This document shows positions 32,539-38,336 of a stretch of DNA of 38,336 nt, in pieces. Positions within the stretch are counted from its first letter, which is position 1. Every line of letters begins with the position of its first letter. The notes beneath the pieces were generated by a model. It saw only the letters and a list, made by a program, of their open reading frames with translations. It ran no database searches and had not been told where the DNA came from. The DNA lies in NCBI GenBank assembly GCA_022424905.1, contig JAKMGP010000011.1, positions 1 to 38,336 on the forward strand, in the 5' to 3' direction. The translations under genes and the position numbers were made by a program. The stretch is from Akkermansiaceae bacterium. GTDB lineage: Bacteria; Verrucomicrobiota; Verrucomicrobiia; Verrucomicrobiales; Akkermansiaceae.

Positions 32539-33404
32539 AAACTCAGGGCTTTTGCGATTTCACGAGTCGCGCTGCTTTTATTGAGTGTGTAAAGATGCAG
32601 TCCCGAGACATTTTGTTCGATGAGTTCCTGACATTGCTCGATCGCATGGTCAATACCGGCCTGCCGGATTGCTACTGGATCATCTTTGGCATCGGAAAGC
32701 CGTTTTAAAAGTCTTGCAGGGAAACGACTGCCGGCTGCTAAGTCAGCCATGCGCTTCATGCTCGGAATGGTCGTGATGGGCATGATTCCCGCTACGATTG
32801 GGAGGTCAATCCCTGCCAATTGACACCTCTCTCGGTAGTCAAAGAAATCGTGATTATCAAAAAATAGTTGGGTGCAAATGTAGTCGGCACCTTGAGCTAC
32901 CTTGGATTTAAAATAATCCATTTCGGTGAGCCGGTTCTGCGTCCCCGGATGCCCTTCTGGAAAGCCGGCCACCCCGATTTCAAATTCATTAGAATATTCT
33001 TTGATAAAAGCCACCAAATCACCGGCGAATTTAAAATCATCTGTCCCCCGGTCATAATCTGGTTGATCGCGCGGGGGATCACCTCGAAGTGCAAGGATGG
33101 TTCCAACTTGATCTGCGCTATATTGGGAAAGAATTTCTGACATTTCACTCTTGGTGTGTCCAATACAGGTAAGGTGAGGGATCGTTGGGACATTTGTATC
33201 TTGAATAATCCGCTGGACTATCTCCCGAGTCCTTTCGCGAGTGGTTCCACCTGCTCCGTATGTCACGCTAACAAACGCTGGATCTAATTCCCCCAACTCG
33301 GTGACGGTCTTTAACAAGTCTCCGGATCCGCGGTCATTTTTCGGTGGGAAAAATTCAAAAGAAAGGGTAGGCCGGGACGCACGCAGTGACGGGAGAATTG
33401 CCAT
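32535..33404 (-). CDS. metF: Methylenetetrahydrofolate reductase
   Basis: A 289-residue FAD enzyme that reduces 5,10-methylene- to 5-methyltetrahydrofolate for methionine synthase. Motifs: TLSFEFFPPKND at 13-24 (Glu17 the catalytic acid), VSVTYGAGGTTRERT, PHLTCIGHTKSE, ILALRGDPPRD (folate-binding Asp) and GVAGFPEGHP. The frame is open upstream to 33518, but the ATG at 33404 has AGGA eight bases before it and places the protein at the family's normal start, so it is chosen. Its product feeds the two-part MetH encoded 21 kb away, so the pathway is dispersed here. The C-terminal end overlaps the AsmA-like gene by four bases. Confidence 0.95.
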   Translation of the reverse strand: MAILPSLRASRPTLSFEFFPPKNDRGSGDLLKTVTELGELDPAFVSVTYGAGGTTRERTREIVQRIIQDTNVPTIPHLTCIGHTKSEMSEILSQYSADQVGTILALRGDPPRDQPDYDRGTDDFKFAGDLVAFIKEYSNEFEIGVAGFPEGHPGTQNRLTEMDYFKSKVAQGADYICTQLFFDNHDFFDYRERCQLAGIDLPIVAGIMPITTIPSMKRMADLAAGSRFPARLLKRLSDAKDDPVAIRQAGIDHAIEQCQELIEQNVSGLHLYTLNKSSATREIAKALSF

Positions 33405-33506
33405 TGATAAAATCCTAGATTTTTGATCTCCTAGGTCGACGTAAAACCGATAATTTTTCTGCAACTTTCGTTGGTTTTTGGGGTTAATCCTAATTGAAGA
33501 CAACCT

Positions 33507-34223
33507 GTGAAGATTCAAACGACCACTATCTTGCTCATTTCCCTATTTTCCGTCGCATTTGCGGAAGAAAGGATCGAAGGCGGGCCCAAGCAGAAGAAAA
33601 AGCGACCAGATCAGGGGCGTGCTGCTGATTTCTTCAAACAACTTGATTTGGATTCCGATGCCAAGGTCTCTCGTGAAGAGTTTGCCAAAGGAAAGCGTGC
33701 CTCCCAGCTTCCTGCAGAAGCGCGCATTAAGATTTTTGACCGTCTAGATAAAAATAATGATGGTTTTATTACCGCTCGGGAATTCAAGGGCGCTTCAGGT
33801 GACTGGCCTAAACGATACTTAACGAGAGCTGATAAGGACAAAAATGGTAGAGTCAGCTATGATGAGTTCTTGGCAACTCCCCCTTCTTCGCAGGCTGATC
33901 CGGAGAGGTTAAAGAAGATGTTTGATCGAATGGATCGGAACTCAGATGGTTTTTTGGACCGGAAAGACCAGAGCCCAAGTGGAGGGCGGAAGCGGTCTCC
34001 AAGAATGGAATTTTCAAAATTAGATCTCAATCAGGATGGTGCCGTGAGTAGGGCAGAATTTCGAAAGCACCCTGGACACCAGCTACTACCTGAGCAAGAG
34101 CGTCGGCAGCGTTTTGATAGGATTGATGGAGATGAGAATGGAAAGCTTTCGGCAAGTGAGGTGAGAAAGCATTTCGAGAAGTGGTCGGAAAGAAACCCGC
34201 GGCGTCCGACCCCTAAAAAATAA
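33507..34223 (+). CDS. Secreted protein with six EF-hand calcium-binding loops
   Basis: A 238-residue protein with GTG start and Sec signal peptide (cleaved near AFA, residue 19). Six EF-hand loops of the D-x-[DN]-x-D/N-G type start at about 47, 81, 109, 143, 173 and 207 (for example DKNNDGFITARE and DLNQDGAVSRAE); loop one has Ala where Gly is usual (DLDSDAKVSREE). Linkers are Lys/Arg- and Pro-rich. Such proteins are frequent in marine Planctomycetes and Verrucomicrobia, where they bind calcium in the periplasm or at the surface; a defined partner is unknown. The last codons overlap the convergent barrel protein gene by 11 bases. Confidence 0.88.
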   Translation: MKIQTTTILLISLFSVAFAEERIEGGPKQKKKRPDQGRAADFFKQLDLDSDAKVSREEFAKGKRASQLPAEARIKIFDRLDKNNDGFITAREFKGASGDWPKRYLTRADKDKNGRVSYDEFLATPPSSQADPERLKKMFDRMDRNSDGFLDRKDQSPSGGRKRSPRMEFSKLDLNQDGAVSRAEFRKHPGHQLLPEQERRQRFDRIDGDENGKLSASEVRKHFEKWSERNPRRPTPKK

Positions 34224-34911
34224 CTTCGAACCAAAGCCCTCCGTATAAAAGATCGTCGTTGTCCTTGTCTTCGATTTGGATGCTCGTTCCGATAAAAGGG
34301 GTGAAGGAAACTTGGTCAGAGATTGCGTAGGTGTAGGTTAGCCTTGTGTGAAAATCATTGAGCCCGTCCCGTTCAAGGTATTCGGAGACCCAGCTAAGCC
34401 CCGCCTTTATAGTAACGAATGATTTTTCGGAAATGATTTGGCTCCATTCTAGTTCGCTGTTGAGGTAAATCCCATCTACTCCTAAATCGAAGTTTAATTC
34501 GTTCCGCCAACGCCAGACGTCGCTTATCGAATAAGACGTAAAAAGGCCCAAATCGAAACCGCCTTGGAGGATGCTCTCATCTCGGTCGCGATAAGTGAAT
34601 GATGCTCCGCCAGTAAAATTTTTGTTAAACGAATGTGCTAATTCGAGATAACTCCATGTTTCATTGAAGTCTCCATCACTTTCGGAAAGGTGGGCAAACC
34701 CAAGGAAGAGTGAATTATTACCCGAAAGTGTGATTTCCGCTTCCAATTGAAAGTCGAGTGCCGACTCGGCAAGTTGAAAACCGCGATGAATGTAATCGGT
34801 TCGCAAGCCGGTGACGGCCTCGATTCCGAGTGGAATTTCAGAATCGACTTCGGCAAATGCCATTGAACTGCAGGCACAAAAAATCCCGCCAAGACCTGCC
34901 AAATATTTCAT
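34213..34911 (-). CDS. Predicted outer-membrane beta-barrel protein
   Basis: A 232-residue protein from the ATG at 34911 (an upstream in-frame ATG at 34947 gives no proper signal peptide). It has a Sec signal (residues 1-20, MAFAEVD) and then alternating polar/apolar strands rich in aromatic residues: TGLRTDYIHRGFQL, NSLFLGFAHLSESDG, WSYLELAHSF, GGASFTYRDRD, and so on, ending with LWFEVIF, a terminal Phe typical of barrel proteins recognised by BamA. I cannot name a family; relatives are listed as hypothetical proteins, some similar to the TorF/'hypothetical TonB-free' small barrels. It lies just upstream of aspS in the other direction of reading order, 39 bases after that gene's stop. Confidence 0.7.
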   Translation of the reverse strand: MKYLAGLGGIFCACSSMAFAEVDSEIPLGIEAVTGLRTDYIHRGFQLAESALDFQLEAEITLSGNNSLFLGFAHLSESDGDFNETWSYLELAHSFNKNFTGGASFTYRDRDESILQGGFDLGLFTSYSISDVWRWRNELNFDLGVDGIYLNSELEWSQIISEKSFVTIKAGLSWVSEYLERDGLNDFHTRLTYTYAISDQVSFTPFIGTSIQIEDKDNDDLLYGGLWFEVIF

Positions 34912-34950
34912 GGCACAGAATGTGCGGGATTGCCTGAAGGAGGTCAAACT

Positions 34951-36750
34951 TTACTCTTCCTTTGGCTTTTCAACATAGGTCGATTTGATCCTGAGGTCAC
35001 GCAGAGCGACCGGTGTTGCGGTGCCCGGACTTGAGGTCATGATTTCAGCTCCCTTATTGTTTTTTGGGAAAGCAATGACCTCCCGAATTGAGTCTTCCTG
35101 ACATGCGAGCATTACGACCCGGTCGAGTCCTAAGGCGATGCCTCCGTGTGGGGGGGCTCCAAACTTAAAGGCCTCAAGTATATGAGCAAATTCCGTATTC
35201 GCCTCTTCTTCGGTGATGCCAAGAGCTTTGAACATTGAGCTTTGGAGATCTGACTCGTGAATCCGGATCGACCCGCCTCCAAGTTCGTATCCGTTCAGAA
35301 CGACATCATAAGCTTGCGCTCTCAGGTCATCGAGTTCTCCGTTGCGAAGCTTTTCCTCGTCCTCTTTGAGGGGGCGGGTAAAGGGGTGGTGAACTGCAAC
35401 GTAGCGACCCTCTTCTTCATCGAAAGCAAGGAGAGGAAATTCGGTAACCCAAAGGAAATCGAGTGCGCTATTTCCTTCGAGAAGGTTTTGATACTCGGCG
35501 ACTTCAAGCCGAATTCTACCGAGGACATCACAAGCAGGTTCCCACTTATCGGCAGCGAAAAGAATTAAATCACCCGGCTCGATATTAAGCTTCTTACGGA
35601 GAGCCTCGACTTCGTCGTCGGTCATACGCTTCACGAAGGGTGAGCGCCAGGTCGAGCGATCGGTGTCACGCGCCTGGATATAAGCTAGTCCCTTCGCTCC
35701 CGCTTCTTGGGCAAGCTTGGTAAGCTTGTCAACTTGGCCCACCGAAATGTTAGCGAAGCCTTTTGCATTGATTGCTTTCACCACGCCGCCGTTTGCAACG
35801 GTTCCTGAGAAAACTCGAAACTCGCAATCTTTGAGCTCTTCTGTGAGGTCAACCATCTCCATTCCAATCCTTCGTTCGGGCTTGTCCGAGCCATAGCGGT
35901 TCATTGCATCGTGCCAGGTCAGGCGTTCGAAAGGAGTGGGGACTTCGACACCACGTGCTTGTTCGAACATTGAGGAAAGCATTCCCTCAATCAGCCCAAT
36001 GATGTCGTCTTGGTGCACGAATGATGCTTCGATATCGATCTGCGAGAACTCAGGTTGACGATCTGCGCGAAGATCTTCATCTCGAAAGCATCGGGCAACT
36101 TGGAAATATTTTTCGACACCGGCCACCATGAGCATTTGCTTGTATTGCTGGGGGGCTTGCGGAAGTGCGTAAAATTTGCCGGGATTAATGCGACTTGGGA
36201 CAAGGAAGTCTCTCGCACCCTCAGGAGTTGCCTTGGAAAGAATAGGTGTCTCAACTTCGATGAAACCATCGTCAGAAAGGTAATCGCGAGCCGCCTTGGT
36301 AATGATGTGACGCTGGCGAAGATTACGTGTGAGACGAGGACGACGGAGATCGAGGTAGCGATGCTTGAGGCGGAGATCTTCGTTGGATAATTCCTTGTCG
36401 AGCTGGAAGGGTAGCACCTCGGCCTTATTTACAATGGTCAACTGGGCTGCCGCAATTTCCACTTCACCCGTTTCAAGGTTGTCGTTCTTAGTGTCGACTT
36501 CATCAGTCTTGAGACGCTCCTCAACTTTCCCTGTGACCTGGACGACGTCTTCCGAACGGAGTTTGTGTGAAAGCTCAGCTGCTTCTGGTGAGACTTCGGA
36601 GCGAAACACGCATTGGGTAATGCCTTCACGATCACGAAGGTCGATAAAGATCACGCCACCTTGGTCTCGGACGGTATTAACCCACCCGATGAGGGTGACG
36701 GTTTCTCCGATATGGCCAGGACGGATTTCGTTGCAGTGGTGTGTTCTCAT
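34951..36750 (-). CDS. aspS: Aspartyl-tRNA synthetase
   Basis: A 599-residue bacterial-type AspRS: OB-fold anticodon domain (GWVNTVRDQGGVIFIDLRDREG at about 22-43), class II motif 1 (RYLDLRRPRLTRNLRQRH), motif 2 (FRDEDLRADRQPEFSQID), the inserted GAD domain (about 290-420) and motif 3 (GGIALGLDRVVML). It charges tRNA-Asp, and in organisms without AsnRS also tRNA-Asn for later amidation by GatCAB. Residue 30 is Gln where E. coli's discriminating enzyme has Leu and the non-discriminating Pseudomonas enzyme has His nearby in the same loop, so substrate range is open. Its ATG overlaps the hisS stop by four bases (ATGA), showing translational coupling. Confidence 0.96.
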   Translation of the reverse strand: MRTHHCNEIRPGHIGETVTLIGWVNTVRDQGGVIFIDLRDREGITQCVFRSEVSPEAAELSHKLRSEDVVQVTGKVEERLKTDEVDTKNDNLETGEVEIAAAQLTIVNKAEVLPFQLDKELSNEDLRLKHRYLDLRRPRLTRNLRQRHIITKAARDYLSDDGFIEVETPILSKATPEGARDFLVPSRINPGKFYALPQAPQQYKQMLMVAGVEKYFQVARCFRDEDLRADRQPEFSQIDIEASFVHQDDIIGLIEGMLSSMFEQARGVEVPTPFERLTWHDAMNRYGSDKPERRIGMEMVDLTEELKDCEFRVFSGTVANGGVVKAINAKGFANISVGQVDKLTKLAQEAGAKGLAYIQARDTDRSTWRSPFVKRMTDDEVEALRKKLNIEPGDLILFAADKWEPACDVLGRIRLEVAEYQNLLEGNSALDFLWVTEFPLLAFDEEEGRYVAVHHPFTRPLKEDEEKLRNGELDDLRAQAYDVVLNGYELGGGSIRIHESDLQSSMFKALGITEEEANTEFAHILEAFKFGAPPHGGIALGLDRVVMLACQEDSIREVIAFPKNNKGAEIMTSSPGTATPVALRDLRIKSTYVEKPKEE

Positions 36751-38021
36751 TGATTCAGATATTGGAAAATAGTTTCGACGATTGAATCGTCAGCGCTCAG
36801 CTTGACTTCCTCGCGGGTGGCCAAGACTTTGAGGGAAATTTCAGGGAATTCATTCCCGATGACGATCGCTAAAGGTGCTTTGGATTGTTGGGCAGCCTTG
36901 AATTGTTTGTTGAATTTCGCGGAGGTTAAGGAATAGGAAACAGCGATTCCGTTGGAGCGAAGTTTGGTCGCTAGACTGAGGGCCGCTCGTTGTTGCTCGG
37001 GATCAGCGACCACGACGAAAACGTCGCAAGTGGTTTCGGAATCTAGGACGGCCTGCATTTTCTCCAGTGCACTTGGTGTATCTTCGATCAAGTTACGGAT
37101 CACAACATCACCAATGGCGAAACCGACCGCAGGAAGATCCACCTTGCCGTCGGAAAGCGCGGCCACGAGTGTGTCGTAGCGACCGCCACCAGCGACTGCG
37201 CGTTTCTTCTTCTGAGCATCAAAAATCTCGAAAACTATTCCAGTGTAGTAGGCCAATCCACGCACGATGGAAAGGTCTACTGCTACATCGTCGCGCATAC
37301 CTCGAGCCTCAAGGTTATCGAGCACCACTTGAAGATCCTGGCTGAGCGCCGAGGGAGAATCAATGGCCTCTCGGACTTCCTCGAGTGAAAGTCCAAGCTT
37401 TTCTAGCTTGGGGCCACATGCCCCATCTTTATCTCGCTCTAGTTTATCAATAATACTCAAAAGCGCTTCCGCTTGCTCGTCGTTTAGGCCTTTTAAGTTT
37501 GCAAAATTCTGCCAGTAGCCACGATCAGAGAGACGGATGACAAAGTCACCTTGCTTGAAGCCAAATTCACGCATCAGCTCGATGGTGAGAGCAATCAACT
37601 CGGCATCAGCAGTTGGCTCAGCTTCTCCAATCAGGTCGACGTTAAATTGGTAAAATTCCCTGGTGCGACCTGCTTGAGGCGCTTCATAGCGGAAACATTG
37701 TCCGATCTCAAACCAGCGCATCGGCTTCTGGTAGGCCCGCTGGCTTTCAATAAGAACTCGGCCAAGAGAGGCGGTGACTTCTGGGCGAAGTGTGACATCG
37801 CGACCACCTTGGTCTTCGAATCGGAAAAGCTGTGTCCCAAGTTCTCCACCGGTCTTTTTTAGGTAGAGTTCAGTGGCTTCGACGATGGGGGTTTCATACT
37901 CCAAAAAGCCATAGCGCCTTGCCACTTCACGAAAGGTCCTGAAGAGGTAATTTCGCACTGCACAGTCTTCGGGACGGAAGTCTCGAAAGCCGGGAAGGGT
38001 CTGAAATGCGCCTTTAGCCAT
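36747..38021 (-). CDS. hisS: Histidyl-tRNA synthetase
   Basis: A 424-residue class IIa synthetase. Motif 1 region LPGFRDFRPEDCAVRNYLF, the TLRPEVTASLGRVL segment, motif 2 QCFRYEAPQAGRTREFYQFNVDLIGE, the histidine-binding signature RGLAYYTGIVFEIFD and motif 3 GGGRYDTLV are all present, followed by a HGTP anticodon domain near 325-420 (CDVFVVVADPEQQ). The upstream leader contains two copies of CCGCGGGC. It is the first gene of a two-gene operon with aspS. Typical in length and complete. Confidence 0.96.
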   Translation of the reverse strand: MAKGAFQTLPGFRDFRPEDCAVRNYLFRTFREVARRYGFLEYETPIVEATELYLKKTGGELGTQLFRFEDQGGRDVTLRPEVTASLGRVLIESQRAYQKPMRWFEIGQCFRYEAPQAGRTREFYQFNVDLIGEAEPTADAELIALTIELMREFGFKQGDFVIRLSDRGYWQNFANLKGLNDEQAEALLSIIDKLERDKDGACGPKLEKLGLSLEEVREAIDSPSALSQDLQVVLDNLEARGMRDDVAVDLSIVRGLAYYTGIVFEIFDAQKKKRAVAGGGRYDTLVAALSDGKVDLPAVGFAIGDVVIRNLIEDTPSALEKMQAVLDSETTCDVFVVVADPEQQRAALSLATKLRSNGIAVSYSLTSAKFNKQFKAAQQSKAPLAIVIGNEFPEISLKVLATREEVKLSADDSIVETIFQYLNQ

Positions 38022-38028
38022 GGAAATA

Positions 38029-38048
38029 CCGCGGGCTTTTCCGCGGGC
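38029..38048 (-). repeat. Repeated CCGCGGGC in the hisS leader, hairpin-forming
   Basis: CCGCGGGC occurs at 38029-38036 and 38041-38048. The core CCGCGG is self-complementary, so the two copies can fold into a six-pair stem with a six-base loop, ending 7 bases before the hisS ATG. It could hinder ribosome access. Confidence 0.5.
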
Positions 38049-38145
38049 GCGCGAGATTAAGTATCGTTCCTTCGATGTCGAGGCGGGATTCCTTGAATTA
38101 CCAAAGATCTCAAGGGGCTAAATGGCCCTTCGAAAATGTCAGGAA

Positions 38146-38173
38146 TTGTTCAATTAATTCTTGATGATATTCT
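38146..38173 (+). promoter_or_regulatory. Possible tRNA-Asn promoter
   Basis: TTGTTC (38146-38151) and TATTCT (38168-38173) with a 16-base spacer resemble -35 and -10 boxes about 38 bases before the tRNA. Tentative. Confidence 0.35.
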
Positions 38174-38210
38174 GATCTCTGGACAAATTCCGCCCGCACC
38201 GAAAGGAGCA

Positions 38211-38285
38211 TCCGGCGTAGCTCAGCGGTAGAGCGGGTGGCTGTTAACCACTAGGTCCTTGGTTCGAACCCAAGCGCCGGAGCCA
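38211..38285 (+). tRNA. tRNA-Asn (anticodon GUU), CCA encoded
   Basis: The 75-base cloverleaf has a 7-pair acceptor (TCCGGCG with CGCCGGA), D arm GCTC/GAGC, anticodon stem GGTGG/CCACT with loop CTGTTAA (GTT in the middle), and T arm CTTGG-TTCGAAC-CCAAG. Discriminator G and CCA are encoded. It decodes AAC and AAU. It is divergent from hisS-aspS. Whether this tRNA is charged by an AsnRS or by AspRS plus GatCAB cannot be decided here. Confidence 0.97.
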
Positions 38286-38287
38286 TT

Positions 38288-38327
38288 GAAGGCCCTGATC
38301 CATAACGGATTAGGGCCTTCACCTTTT
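38288..38327 (+). terminator. Terminator after tRNA-Asn
   Basis: GAAGGCCCTGATCC (38288-38301) pairs with GGATTAGGGCCTTC (38307-38320) around a 5-base loop: 14 pairs with one G-T, followed by ACC and four T (38324-38327). It starts two bases after the CCA end. Confidence 0.85.
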
Positions 38328-38336
38328 CTAGAGATA

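Noticed and set aside
33405-33518. Longer metF frame starting at 33518
   Set aside because: The extra 38 residues are not MetF-like, and the ATG at 33404 has a good ribosome site.
1-38336. CRISPR arrays, insertion sequences, prophage or rRNA operons
   Set aside because: No regularly spaced repeats, transposase-like frames, phage genes or rRNA sequence were seen.

Overview
The window is a dense stretch of bacterial chromosome, mostly core genes with short gaps; no gene-free stretch exceeds 300 bases, and I see no phage, insertion sequence, rRNA or CRISPR array. The host is Gram-negative: it has an ExbB/TolQ-type channel, type II secretion genes, a lipoprotein, a predicted outer-membrane barrel and many Sec signal peptides. 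The mix (secreted Ni-SOD, PQQ-like propeller, EF-hand protein, tandem GspE ATPases, a HD phosphohydrolase next to ybeY, methionine synthase in two genes) fits the Planctomycetes-Verrucomicrobia group, most likely Verrucomicrobiota. That placement is inference; no rRNA or marker alignment was possible.

Layout. 1-398: start of an ExbB/TolQ-type gene running off the left edge. 523-4379: uvrC, a secreted PQQ-like propeller and a bile acid:sodium symporter family transporter. 4449-6070: a periplasmic oxidant-defence pair, nickel superoxide dismutase followed by a diheme cytochrome c peroxidase. 6281-11666 (minus strand): methionine synthase as two adjacent genes, a cysteine-protease-like lipoprotein and a SpoU-type RNA methyltransferase. 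The divergent region 11667-11876 carries a 16-bp perfect palindrome on the metH side and a structured leader on the other. 11877-14376: infA, a membrane HD-domain phosphohydrolase related to c-di-AMP phosphodiesterases, and ybeY. 14460-19905: two GspE/PilB ATPases, GspF and the GspG pseudopilin. 19987-20721: a lysine/arginine-rich, RG-repeat protein. 20784-24950 (minus): a PpiD/SurA-like chaperone, a TPR protein and metG. 25164-34911: mixed single genes (thioredoxin-like DUF255 protein, phosphoesterase, dCMP deaminase, nadD, scpA, AsmA-like protein, metF, EF-hand protein, barrel protein). 34951-38021: aspS and hisS, overlapping. 38211-38327: tRNA-Asn(GUU) and its terminator.

How the genes work together. 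MetF makes the 5-methyltetrahydrofolate that the two-part MetH uses to make methionine, and MetG charges methionine onto tRNA. Ni-SOD and the cytochrome c peroxidase would turn periplasmic superoxide into peroxide and then water. GspE/F/G form the motor, platform and main pseudopilin of a type II secretion machine. infA, ybeY, metG, aspS, hisS, the SpoU methyltransferase and tRNA-Asn serve translation.

The most unusual observation is infA. Its reading frame has no ATG, GTG, TTG or CTG between an upstream stop and the conserved IF-1 core. The only sensible start is an AUC codon at 11877, which would add an Arg/Gly-rich N-terminal tail to IF-1, and a leader with competing hairpins lies just upstream. 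This recalls the AUU start that lets infC sense its own product, and is the best candidate here for undescribed regulation.
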